Assembly (NCBI GenBank): GCA_000320545.1
Contig: ADNK01002970.1
Span: forward strand, 34,466-98,465
DNA length: 64,000 bases
From: Bigelowiella natans CCMP2755
Taxonomy: Eukaryota > Cercozoa > Chlorarachniophyceae
Direction of reading: 5' to 3'
Shown: positions 25,973 through 38,129 of the stretch, one piece after another
Position numbering within the stretch: the first letter of the stretch is position 1
How the letters are laid out: the number at the start of each line of letters is the position of its first letter
Position numbers and translations under genes: made by a program
Notes under the pieces: generated by a model
What the model was told of the DNA's origin: nothing
Databases searched by the model: none
The model's input: the letters and a program-made list of their open reading frames with translations, nothing else

Positions 25973-26159
25973 CTCGAAAATAGGCAAATTTGACTGGATG
26001 TCGGTGACATAGTGTAGTAGAGAATCACCTTAATCCCTTCATTTGTGATCTCAAAACCTGGTCTCCAAGATTGTCCCCTGTATTGGATATTTCCATCATT
26101 TAAACCATAACTCCATCAATACGTAGTGGTAATAATTTAAATATGTAATAAAGTGATTT
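24278..26159. other. Spacer, no firm gene; palindromic-word block 25310-25640
   Basis: A minus-strand ORF at 24645-24944 has no recognisable domain and is not annotated. The stretch 25310-25640 is another palindrome-dense block, with ACATGTCTAGACATGT near 25374 and ACATGCTAGCATGT at 25567-25580. A (GA)n run lies at about 25921-25970. Confidence 0.5.
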
Positions 26160-26339
26160 GCAGTGTTAAAATTTTTCGAAGTTCTATCAGCAGCTGCAAC
26201 AAGCTCAGAAGCAGCACAACACAACATGCTTCATTTTGCGGTCACACTTATTGGATGTCCACATTTTCCAGAATTCGCGATCGCTAAGATTCTGATGGTG
26301 ATAGCATCAACATTGACAAAATTAAGAACGATGATGGTA

Positions 26340-26374
<35 letters not shown>

Positions 26375-26877
26375 TGTGATAGGAATGATATGAAGAAACG
26401 AAGGAAAAGGGTATATGAATGGATGCAAGTAACTGTGCAGAGTATCTCGTTCCAATGCTCTTCAAATTCTTGTTCGAATTTGTCATTTTTTGGTCGCAAA
26501 TATGATTCTATCCGCTGAGTAGATATGCACAGAATCAATGGTAATGATAATAGGGATAGAAGTGAAGTGCATGGAGATTATATGATTGCGTTGTGGAAAT
26601 GGAGATTATTCGGTAAAACTATGCAAAATAACGGTCTTCGTGAATCAAATACAAGGCTCTCTGGTGAGGTAGACGTAATCTCTTAGTATTGATTTTATTA
26701 CAGCTATCTTCATCTGTTTCCAATCTCTGTCCATCTGTAGCAATATTGATTTTGGGTAAGTTATCTCTGTCCATCTATAGCAATATTATCAAGATTTTAG
26801 CTAAGTTATTGATATGCTGATGACAACAAATCCCTCGATAGAGATTCACATTGATAGATAGTAATAACGCTGTGGTA

Positions 26878-26917
<40 letters not shown>

Positions 26918-27279
26918 TCTGTTATGCTTACTAGTACTGCTACTACTACTTCACCCGAGCTTTGGCTTGTTTCTCCGTCTCTGATATTAGCGGCCCATTG
27001 TGCTTTGACTTTCTCTTCGCAAAATGGTTGCTACCACCGCTGTCAGATCGCCTTTATCATATTTCGAAATGACTGTTTTTCAATATATGTGAAAACTGCT
27101 GCTTTTTTTGTAAAGATAGAACGAGCAGCAACAAATTGATTGTGGTGGATGGATAAACGGCAAGCGAGATAAAAAAACATACGGATACATTATAATAATA
27201 GGTATTATTATCAGATTAGGTATTACGTTATAATAATAGGCATTATTAGATTAGGGGTCGTGATATTCGTCATTGTGGT

Positions 27280-27311
<32 letters not shown>

Positions 27312-27378
27312 ACTGAATTGAGGGCTCCATCATATTGAGTTGCTTTTCCATGTTTCTGATAGATTTCTACACACATAA

Positions 27379-27428
<50 letters not shown>

Positions 27429-27686
27429 GGTGGGGAGTGGGAGATAATGATTATGTTTGTCCTATGTTGTTGTGACATATAGCAATGCTCATCCTCGTCG
27501 TCATCATCATCATCATCATCATCATCATCACCTCTTTGAAGTAGCCACAAGTCTTCCATCTCTTGACTAGAGTTTTTAGTACGCTTACATTATCTCCAGA
27601 TCTAAAAGGCAATGATGAATAATACACTATCAAGTGCTCGGCCATAGATTGTCGTGCATGCAATGAGATTATTCTTCTTCGCGCTT

Positions 27687-27725
<39 letters not shown>

Positions 27726-28510
27726 AATAAAAACAATTGAATATAGATTCCTTTTCATCCCATTTATGAAAACATATTGGTGCTCCGTGACGGTGTTTAC
27801 CGGAGAATAAACTTATGGGCACTCCTGACCAGTAGTGTTCTATACCTAACGGAGACGGCACAGAAGTTAGGATGAAAGGTCATAGGATTGGGAAAAAGCT
27901 AGGGGGAGATGGTGCATGATCCGTGCGTTGCGTGTTGTTCACGAAAGTCACATGAATGAATACTACCGGGTTTCTCCGTCTAATAAATTATCAACGACAC
28001 AAATTAGGTTCCTTTTGTGCAAACTTGTGGCTTTCTAGGAAATAGATTATAAAGGGGAAAGATTAGGAAGTAGATCATGAAGAAAATAGATTATCCGATG
28101 GGAATAAATCCATGTTGTTATTGGAAAGACGGTAAGACTCACATCCATCCTATTCAATATGGTGTCCAGAATTGGTTTGGCAAAATCCTCAGCGTGAGCG
28201 AGAGCATGCTCGACAACTTTTTTGATGGAAGACTGATCAGCGGAAGAGAGGTTGCTGAGAAGCCCCTGAAACACGCTGATGACAAAAAGTAAATAAATGT
28301 TACGCAAGTGCGTAGCTTTTCCATTTCTCTTGCACATGAACTATTATGCATCCAAATTGCTAGGGCAACAAATACCTCATGGGGTCATAAGCGATGGTGT
28401 TGCTACTCTTGCTCTCCATTCTCTTTCGTTGACCAATCCTTGTCTGGCTGGCAAGGACTCTTCCTTTCTCGACCCTACTTCCTTCGAAAAATTTCACGTC
28501 TTCGTGATGG
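26160..28510 (-). CDS. Unrecognised multi-exon gene, possible CID-like segment
   Basis: Several open, splice-bounded blocks on the minus strand suggest one gene. About 28500-28376 reads VKFFEGSRVEKGRVLASQ and ends in KSSNTIAYDPMR before a GTATTT donor. About 28268-28143 (AG acceptor, GTGAGT donor) reads GLLSNLSSADQSSIKKVV then EHALAHAEDFAKPILDTI. About 27840-27740 contains HYWSGVPISLFSGKHRHGA. About 27600-27540 reads VSVLKTLVKRWKTCGYFKEV. About 26515-26430 reads RIESYLRPKNDKFEQEFEEH. The second block and the LVKRW block resemble helices of RNA-polymerase-II CTD-interacting (CID) domains as in SR140/SCAF-type splicing proteins, but middle helices are missing. Phases were not closed and the ends are approximate. 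Confidence 0.35.
26878..26911. repeat. (AT)n microsatellite
   Basis: AT alternation of about 15 units in presumed intronic or intergenic DNA. Nearby, at 26730-26810, a block of about 49 bp containing CTGTCCATCT and AGCAATATT is imperfectly duplicated. Confidence 0.8.
27380..27424. repeat. (GA)n microsatellite
   Basis: An uninterrupted GA run; CT on the strand of the putative gene. A (CAT)n run lies about 85 bases further on at 27497-27530. Confidence 0.85.
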
Positions 28511-28996
28511 ATGAGGAAAAATAAGGGCAGTGGAGGGGTGGGACTGATGAATTACGGAGAGGAATATGAAAGACACCCCATCGTAATAAAGCGGGTAGTG
28601 AGCGTAGCTTCCTTGTTGGATTCGATGAGAAATAACCACAATTTTAGGCAATTATATGTCGGAATAATATCTATATTCTATCATTATAATATCGGCATGT
28701 ATTTATTGGATGAATATCTCGCATGATGAAAGCACACTTGAAATACATCAACAACAACATTATTAACAACAATATGAACAACAACTGGTGAAGCATCATG
28801 TCGTTTCAGCATCTAGCAAGAACCGTACAAATACAGGCCATTTTCACGTAAGTCTGCACTACTTAGTTGTCGCAGTCGTCAAGATCTCGACTTGTGAAAC
28901 GACGAACCGTCCAGTCTACAGTACGCTAGAACAGCTCCAAGTAACCCCCCCTCCCGTTCGACACATCTTTGTTACAGCACACTATAGACGAAAATA
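28511..28996. other. Divergent spacer upstream of the MIP gene
   Basis: Presumed shared promoter of the minus-strand unknown gene and the plus-strand MIP gene. It contains an AACAACAATATT-rich patch near 28750. No coding or repeat feature is supported. Confidence 0.4.
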
Positions 28997-30587
28997 ATGG
29001 CAGAGTCCAAAGAGATTACAGTTGACCAAAGTAAGATCCAATCGCTCCAAATGGAGCGTTCCGTGACCGTTTTCCAAGTTGCCCCGGACACATCTGTAGA
29101 TTTGACGAGTTCGGAGCTGCTTCTCTCAAAAATTTTCGTCGAATTTATTGCAATGTAGGGAAAGTCTCACGCATTTAATCACCAAATTGTTGTGTTCTTT
29201 CTATCTCAGATTTAATGTTGATTGGACTTATTCTGCACTTCTATTCAGGACTCTCTTTGTTTTCATTGGATGTGGTGCCGCAGTGTCCACGTCGGTTGTA
29301 CTATTATCCATTCACCTGCGTGATTTATGCATGAATTATATCGTTTCCGACAACGAATAGCGATTTAGAAAGAATTTTGTCTCATGTGTTCATTTCAGAG
29401 GACGGCAGATTTCGGCTCTGCAGGGTGGGTAACGGGCGTCGCTCTTGCTTTTGGGTTGTGACACTAGCATTCAAATTCCTCCTTAATGCAAAACGATTTC
29501 CTCACCCTCCTGTCCATCATAATAAAAGCTTCGCAATCACGGCACTTGCATATTCTATCGGGCATGTCTCTGGCGGACACATAAACTGCGCTGTAACATT
29601 GGGACTCGTTATTGCAGGAGCATGCCCGGTACTACCTTGACGACGTCGAAAGACGCAATATTTGTGTATGTTGTCAATATGCACAAGCATAGCTAGTACG
29701 ATATATAATATTATACAACGAGTAACTGTGCAGAAGCTGATGATATCTGAATATTAAAGGTGGTCGATGGTCTTGTGATTGTTTGCGGGCAAATCCTCGG
29801 GTCATTATTTGGTGCAGGACTACTCGCTGGTGTATTTAGCAAGAAAATGGATGCCACCGGTGCCCTGGGATCTAACGCCTTTTCTCCTGGTTTTGGAGCG
29901 GTACATATTACATTCTGTCGTATAGGATTGAGAATATGACTTTCATCTACGATAAATCACTGCGCTTTAAAATATATGATGAGTTCGTCGTCTTTATAAC
30001 TGTAATGTTTTCATTAGGGTAATGTGTTCATTGGAGAATGTCTCATGACATTTCTTCTGTTTTTCGTTGTCGCCGAATGCGCATTACGTAAGCGTCTCGA
30101 CTTTAACCCCAAAATTTTCATGGATGGAGTGGGGTTCAATCCACCAATTGCCATTGGTTTCGCTGTCTTCTTGGCGCACATGGTTCTTATCCCAGTTGAC
30201 GGGTACTACATCGTTACATCATCTAATTGTCGTGTAAAGTTATTATCATCGTTACATCATCTAATTGTCGTGTGAAGTTATTCTCATCGTTACATCATCT
30301 AATTGTCGTGTGAATTTATTCTCATGGGGTATACGAAAACCTGCTGTATCTTAACCACTACTCTACATTTCCGTCATCAAAAAACATACCGATATCACAT
30401 GAATAGGTGCTCGATAAATCCCACGCGCTCTTTCGGACCGTTGGTTGTCGCATCAATGAGGGGACTCCCGAAGGGGTCCACTCACTGGGAAAACTTCCCA
30501 GTTTTCTTCTTTGCTCCTATGATAGGAGCTTCGATTGCAGGTTTATACTATCGCCTCACAAAAACTTCGCGTGGGGACAATTCATAG
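28997..30587 (+). CDS. MIP/aquaporin-family channel with NCA and NPT pore motifs
   Basis: Seven exons: 28997-29154, 29249-29294, 29399-29454, 29529-29628, 29760-29900, 30018-30202 and 30407-30587. All phases close to give 288 residues, normal for the family. The N-terminal half has EFIAMTLFVFIGCGAA (helix 1), WVTGVALAFG|FAITALAYSI (helix 2) and the loop-B motif SGGHINCAVTLG. The C-terminal half has FIGECLMTFLLFFVV, FNPPIAIGFAVFLAH and the loop-E motif INPTRSFGP, with the selectivity-filter Arg present. Canonical members have NPA in both loops; here the first is NCA and the second NPT. The protein should be a six-helix water or small-solute channel; substrate cannot be read from sequence. Exon 2 ends at a non-consensus GTTGTA donor. 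Intron 6 carries three 38-bp tandem copies. Confidence 0.9.
30211..30324 (+). repeat. 38-bp tandem repeat, three copies, in MIP intron 6
   Basis: Units start at 30211, 30249 and 30287 with TCGTTACATCATCTAATTGT and differ at two or three positions. The array begins eight bases after the splice donor. Confidence 0.9.
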
Positions 30588-31313
30588 CAGTGCCACGAAC
30601 GGTAAGGTCTCGAGCTCTTCGTTAGAACCAAGAGGGAAAACGACACATTTTGGAAGAGAAAACATCTAAATTAATGCCGACGTATGAGATCGTAGAAATA
30701 CCTAAGCTCTCACGTAAAACTTACTCGAGAAATAATTAATGTAGTATCATCATAGCTGTGAATACCTGCATGCAAGTTGAACCGACGAACCCTGATTGAT
30801 TGATGGTGATCCTCACATCATGCTCCGCATACTTGTCATCGGCGCAGTACGCGCTACTGCGAGTATATTCATGCAAACAACCCGAGGCTGGACCTTTATG
30901 TTTATATAGAGTGCAAGTGATAACGCACAGATATCCGCATGCACACATGGTAAGACGAATGAAATGAATAAATTAAATTTGTTCAATGGTTATCCTCATG
31001 TAGCTGTGCAATGAAGCGGCTACAGCGCTAATGCACAAACGATGCATACAATATTTTAGTGTATTACAAATGAATATTATATTCCTGATTGGCTGCCGTG
31101 TGCATGGGCGCCACATAGCTGCTAGCTGTGTTCTACAAATTGTAGTCAAGTATTGCGATGATCAAAATTAGACTTTCACTGCATTCACGATTATTTTAGT
31201 TTAACACGATTGTAGGGAATTAAGATGCAGTTTTTTTTAATAATATATTAAATCTGAGTGCCGCTTGGGATATCGGTCGATGTGCATGAACGAACAATAA
31301 TTCCTTATGCAAA
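30588..31313. other. Spacer between convergent MIP and bestrophin genes
   Basis: No gene seen. About 30740-31190 has the palindromic-word signature (TGCATGCA, GCATGCAC, AGCTGCTAGCTG), weaker than in other blocks. Confidence 0.5.
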
Positions 31314-34300
31314 TTATGAAGCTAGTTTAACATTTTCTCCTACTACAGCCCTTGAATCCATTTCCATAATTTTTTCAATGTCTGGATTCTCCAGATCAAT
31401 TTCAAGCTGTTGTTTGAAGATATTGACAGTATCTCTCTTTATGACATCTGCAACTCTCTTAGTTTGTACTTGATCTCCAGGCAATCCAGCAAATGGTTCT
31501 TCGATCATGTGTCCAATTTCCTCGATGGAAAACAGAGACCAACAAACAGCTGCAATAGCTGGTACGGACCACCAATTTAACATTGGAACCTTTGGAGAGG
31601 TAGGAGGAGGAGGAGGAGGAGGAGGAGGAGGAGGAGGAGGAGGAGGAGGAGGAAAAGGAGACGAAGAAGTAGAAGCAGAGGAATGATCAGAATAAGGAGA
31701 TCACGGAAACAAAAATGACAAAAAAGAAACATGTGAGCGATGTTACTCGGAGTAACTATTTACACACTCACAACGCCATTTTCCCTTGTAATCTAAACAC
31801 ATGCTATCAAGGAAAATGCAAAGAAATCCAGTTATTAATTACCAGTACAAAAGGGAGTGTAGCTGACCAAAGGGTAAGATATCGACTTAAATGTCGAGAA
31901 TAGGAAAGTGGTACTGGACATCCAAGAATGCGCTCACATGCACCAGTCTGAGCAACAAGATTATTAACGTCTTCCTGAAGTATCTGTCTTTCAGGAAGTA
32001 ACTTGAGAGCCCCATCTTCACGCTCATCTGGGTACCGTGCTAATATCGACAATAAGGCACTCAGTTCTCGTCATTAACATCACAACAATCTTCTATGTTT
32101 TGCTGCTGTATTTATTAAGTCTATGCAACTTGGTACAGAAACCACGCACACACACAGTGAAATACACACCTTGTTCAGAAGCAAGAATCTGATTCATAAT
32201 GGATAAGCAAGCAAATGGCTTGGAGAAATAAGACTCGATTTCCTTAAGCTAATGGGAGAAGCAATTAGTCGAGGAGGGTACAGAAATAGCTAGTACCGCA
32301 GTACTATTTACTGTTGGCTAAACCAATTCAATACTTATTTATTTGATGAAAATTTTGTTTATCGTGTCAATAAGAGATATGTAGGGATGATAATGATGAT
32401 GATAATGGTAGTGTAGGTAGGGGGGAAACAAAATATCTGATACTTGGATTTCGTTGAAGAAAGGGAGAACATCATTTGCGTCGGAATAGTCTTTGACCTG
32501 ATGAGAAAATATAATTATTATAAAATTATATTATATTTGGTATGCTATTACTACTACCTTCAGATTTCCATTCCCTGTAAGGTGCTGCCTTAGCATATAC
32601 GGAAATGCAATAGTCATTCGTCCAAATTCAGTTGCAGCGTAGGGGGGAAGTGCAGTAGGTGCCTAATGGTATGGAGGAGGAGGAGGAGGAGGAAGGAGGA
32701 AGGAGGATGGGAATGATTATTACGATGATAATCAAACATTATGTAAATGCATGCACATCTACTGATATAGGGTTGCTTCTGCAACACTAGGGTCTATGTA
32801 GTGCAGATATTCATTCTGTATATAAAGTAAAATGACGAATATCTCAGAAGGACGCAATTACAACTATAATCTCTTTGATGACTCACAATGCGTGCTAGTC
32901 CCCTACAGTTGTCAACGACAGATCCAAGTTTCTTCCGTGCTTCCCAAAATCGGTCATAAGCCTGTAAAAGTTTCATGGCAAGGAAAGAAAAAAAATGAGG
33001 TGTATCATTATACATGTGTTTTATCGAGCTTACAGTATAACTCAACTCATTTGATAACAATGTAGTTATAATATCGAGTTTGTTCTGAAGCGCATAAGGA
33101 GAAAATGTAATTTTCATGTACAGCTACTAGTAGTTAATACCGAGTTTGTCCTAAAGACCAGAAGAAGAGATAATGCAGCGCCTTAATATAACACACTAAA
33201 TATCACTGCTTTCGCACTTTATGTTTGAAAGAATAATTACTGTATTAATTGCAAAAATACCTGAAAGGGAGTGACCAGTAACTCCAATGTTAGGAAATAT
33301 CTCAGGATGGAGCGTGTGCCATACACATCCTCCAATTGCCAGCAGAATATTGAACGATAGATGCCCTAATGAAGAAACAAAAGACAAAAATAGAGAAACA
33401 AAGACGATTTATAAAACAAAAAGATGGTTAGTGGAAGATACTGCGAAAATTTTTAAGGTAAGGAAGATCGCAATTATTCCGACAACCGTGTTTATTATTG
33501 CAATATAAAAGTTATATATTCTCTCTTCTCTTCCTCTCTATCTATTTCAGTCTCCTCCTTTTCAGCACACTTAAATATAGTGAGAGGGGGGAAGGGGTGG
33601 GGGGGGGGGGGGGGGTAGTGAGAGATTGGAGCGGTGCACTGATCACTTGTTGTTATTTACATCTCCACCCACAATATTAAAAAATATTCATTTCAATACC
33701 TCGGATGCGTCTTAGTATCGACGATGCTGGTAGGGATCGCAGATTCCTGGGGACACGCAAGTTATGATGTAATAATGAGCAAGGCTATAATGGAAAGATT
33801 AATAGATTTCATATTCAGGAAGCTGGTTATTTCGTGACAATACCTGAACCAATCATCCGATGTGTACCGCTTTAGCACCAAGAAAATTAAAGAACCAGTA
33901 CGTTACAAAAATAATCAATTGGAGAGTTCACGTTCAGTACGTTACAAAAATAATCAATTGGAGAGTTCATGTTCACGTCAAAGAAGCCAGACGATTTCGT
34001 CATTTCTATATCGTTACAACCAATTCGGGTTTGTTACCACTCCTTTGTTGATGTTCTTTTGTGGTCGCGATAATAACCCACGAAGCGATGATATCAGTCC
34101 ACTGCTTTTCTATAATTGCACAATAGAACAGTGTCGCTTTGGTCATATAACGTTCAATTATAAAATCATAACTCCGCCTATAGGCTTCCTCCAACGTTTA
34201 ATGCACATTACTAGTGCCAGCAGTACATATCTACCATAGGTCTTGCCACCTCATCTGTTCCAATAGTAGCTGAGAAAATCTTTGGTGATGCTGATGATGG

Positions 34301-34599
34301 TGTGGCTAATGGTGAGGGTCGCAATAGTCTTCCCAGCTTCTTTGTCGTAGTCAGCATTGGCACACGGGATGGCAGCTGCGGCACAAAAGCGGGAGCAGCA
34401 GCACTTTTTGTTCGAAGCCCTTGAGGAAAAGATGAGGATGATACTACTTGACCATTTCTGCCATTTGGATTTTCCGAATATAAGTATGGTTTAATTTTTG
34501 AGAAGGTTTTACATTTTTTCCTATTTTAATGACAAAATTAAACTACATTCACCCGGCAGTGGCCAGAAGGACAGTGACTGTTACAGCAATCCGAATCAT
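31314..34599 (-). CDS. Bestrophin-family anion channel with N-terminal signal-like leader
   Basis: Minus-strand exons with matched phases: 34599-34553, 34457-34235, 33365-33261, 33181-33141, 32961-32887, about 32820-32780, about 32655-32570, 32497-32444, 32248-32170, 32039-31843 and 31589-31314. One or two further exons between 34235 and 33365 (including one at about 33750-33704) are only partly resolved. Diagnostic bestrophin motifs are LSLLLVFRTNS|AYDRFWEAR followed by NCRGLARI, the pre-helix FPYMLRQHL, VPLSYSRHLSRYLTLW, and the C-terminal WWSVPAIAAVC with FSIEEIGHMIEEPF. The protein starts MIRIAVTVTVLLATAG, a signal or transit-peptide start, then a Ser/Pro/Ala-rich linker, unlike animal bestrophins and more like organelle-directed ones. 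It is predicted to be a pentameric anion channel. One intron ends in a (TCC)n tract at 31653-31602. Confidence 0.85.
31602..31653 (-). repeat. (TCC)n microsatellite acting as the polypyrimidine tract of an intron
   Basis: On the bestrophin coding strand this is a TCC run of about 16 units ending 12 bases before the AG acceptor of the last exon (exon start 31589). Confidence 0.8.
33598..33616. repeat. G homopolymer-rich run
   Basis: About 17 consecutive G in a bestrophin intron (C run on the coding strand). Comparable runs occur at 478-490 (G) and 7971-7988 (C). Confidence 0.85.
33899..33976 (-). repeat. 39-bp tandem duplication in a bestrophin intron
   Basis: The sequence starting TACGTTACAAAAATAATCAA at 33899 is repeated from 33938, differing by one base before the copies diverge. 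Confidence 0.85.
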
Positions 34600-35302
34600 T
34601 ATTTGAACGTCCACAATTCTAGGCCAAGGAAGATCGACTGCGCCTGATTGAAATGGCATTAGAGCAGCATGATTCCGACACAACCCCCTCCCTCCTGCTC
34701 AACCAACCTGCCGTACTTTGAAACTGGGGAATAATTGATGTAACTGTAAACGTAAAGAGGGAAACACGACCTTATTTGTGTGATGCGACAAGAAGAAAGT
34801 CACTGTCGCAAGTGAAAAGCGGATGTGTGGGACACTGTGCTCTCATACTTTTTCTTTTGAAGCACCCCTTCTGGCCGAAACAAAGCTATTTTGTTCCATT
34901 TTCCAGATAAATCCATAAAATTGCCTGAAACTTTGCAACTACGACAACTTGGTGGTCGGCCCATTTAATTCGAGTGAAAGAATGAAAGGGTTTGTTGTTG
35001 TCGCAGATTGTAAATTCCCTTATACAAGTGATTGAATATGGATCTTTGTCTTGTCGTACATGCGATCTACCACATCGTGTTTTGAGGAAGATTGAATTAT
35101 GGGGGCAATGATTACACGTAGGGTGGCTAATAAGTATATCAGCGAAGACTCTGAGCTTATGTCTAATGAGAGAAACGATATCAATATTGCGCAACAAAAC
35201 AGTGACTGAATGTGGCAATAATTAAAATGGGTTGCAGTTGTCTCATGAATATTGGGTTACCTGTGAATTACTTCTTACCATATCTACTGCTATCACATAG
35301 TA
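34600..35302. other. Divergent spacer, bestrophin and DUF1295 genes
   Basis: Likely the shared promoter region. A minus-strand 110-codon ORF at 34886-35218 has no convincing domain and is not called. No repeat stands out. Confidence 0.4.
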
Positions 35303-37690
35303 ATGGATTATCCTGGCTATGTGTGGCCAGCTTGTATTCTGTGCTGTTCCGGAGGGCTCCACAACATAGTAAGTAGCTATGTTACTCGCGCACCATCTAA
35401 CAACGGCACGTTTTTATTCTTCACAAGACGATACGAAGTCACGATGATTTATTTTCAGGTTTATGCATTTGGATTCGGATACGGGCTAAGTATGGCTGCA
35501 AATGGGGTTACTATGTGTAAATACAATACTAATCCCCTATTTGGAAGTGTGCGTCGTCGTTGTCGTCGTTAAATCGCGAGGTTACATTCTCAAATTGACG
35601 ATAATAGCTTGTTGTATCCTACTATTGAAATACAATTCCAGGTGATGGCGTCTCTGAATTTCGACATAACTCGGTTTAAGTCTACTGGGTATACACATGA
35701 AACTAGTATATATTAAAAATAATACGAACAATACACTAGTACTAAATAGTTTATAGATACGTATTTTTAATGAGAATTCAAGAGACAATGATTGTTCTCA
35801 GTACTGCGTATTCAAAACATCTGTCCAATATTTTCATTTCTAATCTGAAAATGATGGTGTTTCGAATATTTGAAACAAAATTTTGTTATCAATTCGAAAA
35901 TTGTTTTAAGTATACAACCAACAATTGAAGCAGATAATGTTTTTCAGTGCAATTGTCTCTCGTGTCGGTCATATGTGCGGTTATATAGCATATGGAACAA
36001 GACTTTTCCTCTATCTTTATCAGTTAAGAGAGCGAAATAGTAGTTGTGATGATGATGTCGATGATAATAACCAAAATTGAAATTAGAGCCCTTGCTTCTA
36101 TCCTAGTGATCATCATTCTACCTTTCTGATGCACAATTGTGATGTTTAATAATGATTAAGACGGTGGGGGGCAGCGAGTTTTACCGAGAAAGCTGCTGAT
36201 ATTCAAGAAAGGTTGTGGGTAGCTGAACGATAGTGTGGTCTGAGCAGATAAGAATGATAGATAGGGGAAGAAAAGGATATGATGGCACATGCTGGAAATA
36301 AAATTGGTGAAACACAACACTCCGCTCCCTATTTCTTCCTCATGGAAATGAGAATGATAGAATTGTGTTTTATTCTTCTTAGAAGCAATAAGATGGCACT
36401 TTTGGCAAAAGCTTCCATTACACTATTTGTCGGAACCCTCATGGCAACATACCATGTATCAATATGACGTTACTATCATTTTGCATTTTAATGATGTTGC
36501 TCTCCATTCACCTCCTTCATGCTCTGTTAATACAGTGCATAATGTGCTAAGATGCCCTGACAGCTTCTGATAGGATAAAAACAAGAAACTATCACCACAA
36601 TCAGTTTGGCTTATACTTCCACGTGGTGAAGTCCAACAGACGGCCCTCGTCCATCACATGGCTCGGAATGGCAACTTGGATCTTCGGACTCGTCATTGAA
36701 ACGTTTACTTCTCTATCAAATGAAAGAAAAATTATTATTATGACCTTGATATTGACTTTCTTATCATCAAACACACCAAAGTAATAGACTTCTCATCAAC
36801 TGTTACAACTAAGTTGAGAATCAAAAAGTATGAATATTATTATAGCTTGAATCAAATCCTGTGTTATGTCATTATTTTACCAATCATAACTGTGATCAAT
36901 ATCCCTATTATCATCAACGAATCACACTTCTAATAGCATTACTTTGACTACTAGCATCATCATCCATTATCTTTTTTTGCTTAGTATGGCGGATTCGCAG
37001 AAAATGGTTGCAAAAGCTGTTAACCCTCACAAATTCGTATCCACAGGACTCTATCAGTAATGATAAGGAATCCTCATCCTTTGAAACACTATTAAATATC
37101 ATTATGATCATCATCGACAACACCTTAAAGATATTTCTCCAACATTGTCATGAATAAAAACCCAAATTAGCATCAAAGTCATCGTGTTCATACTATCATA
37201 TTTCAACATCTCATTATGGTTTCAATTGCATCGTTTAAAGAATATATTCTCTCTCTCTCGTAGGTTTTGTCGCCATCCTAACTATTTCGGTGAAATAATG
37301 TTCCATATTGGAATGTGGTTAAATGGGCTGCCAGCCTGTGAGTCCTGGATGCAGGTTCTAGTAAACAAACAAAATATAGTGCTGTTTCTCGTTTTTATGG
37401 AAGAGAAGAAGGCAATACACTAAGTGAGAATTCATTTTCGAAAGGTCAATGAGCGGTCATATGACGACTATTTTTACCTTCAAATGTCATCGTTTTATAT
37501 AATACACAAGCCGTCACCCATTTATCAAACAGCTTGTGGTTAATAGGCGCCACGCTACATATATTAGCACCTTACCATCCTCCGCTATTTAGTGTATTTA
37601 TTCAAATTGTGCTGTTGCAATTCGCTTACCGCCTTTAAGATCGCCTTATCTTCCATCGCTCCAGGGATGCTAACATGGGTACGATCGACT
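35303..37690 (+). CDS. DUF1295 / steroid 5-alpha-reductase-like membrane enzyme
   Basis: Multi-exon gene. Exon 1 at 35303-35368 (MDYPGYVWPACILC) ends at a perfect GTAAGT donor. Exon 2 from 35459 reads VYAFGFGYGLSMAANG. A later exon, about 36573-36706, reads SSITWLGMATWIFGLVIET. The next, about 36988-37058, reads ADSQKMVAKAVNPHKFVSTG. Exon 37264-37354 reads FCRHPNYFGEIMFHIGMWLN, joining the previous one as CA|G. The RHPNYFGE motif after STGLY is diagnostic of the DUF1295/ergosterol C24(28)-reductase-like fold, a polytopic ER reductase family using NADPH on sterols or other lipids. The substrate is unknown. The middle exon near 36388-36470 and the C-terminal exon(s) after 37520 were not resolved, so the end is approximate. 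Confidence 0.72.
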
Positions 37691-38129
37691 CTCTATATAT
37701 TGTTAATGACAGTTTTGCTCATAATCTTTGAAATAAGATAATTTAATTGTTACCTCTTATCACCTATTCGTCTTTGGTTCCTCTCTCTATTTCTATCTCC
37801 ATGTCTCTTTCAGTCTCATATGAATGTGCATATCATGTGTGTATGTGTGAGGGTGCAGTAGAATACTTTCGCATATAGCCGAAATCTACATCTACAATCC
37901 TCTTGTACTTCTCTTAGTTACTCACCACCTTTTGTTCGGTGCATAGGTAATGGTTGGTGCTGCTCGTCGTTTAGATGTCAGTCAAATGGCGAGCTATGGT
38001 AGTGATGCTTCCTTCAGAGCTTATGTTGCCAATACTCCATCGATATTTCCACGGATTGCCTGAATCTGGCTTTATCTCGATTGTTGCCGTGCTATTACCA
38101 CTAAGCTATTTCGAAAATAGGTCAGTATT
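37691..38129. other. Unassigned stretch after the DUF1295-type gene
   Basis: It may hold the unresolved last exon of the upstream gene. Pyrimidine-rich CTCTCTATTTC sequence at 37770-37810 resembles intron DNA. Nothing else could be assigned. Confidence 0.3.

Noticed and set aside
34886-35218. 110-codon minus-strand ORF with several Cys and His
   Set aside because: The Cys/His spacing fits no finger family and the ORF lies in the likely promoter between two genes.
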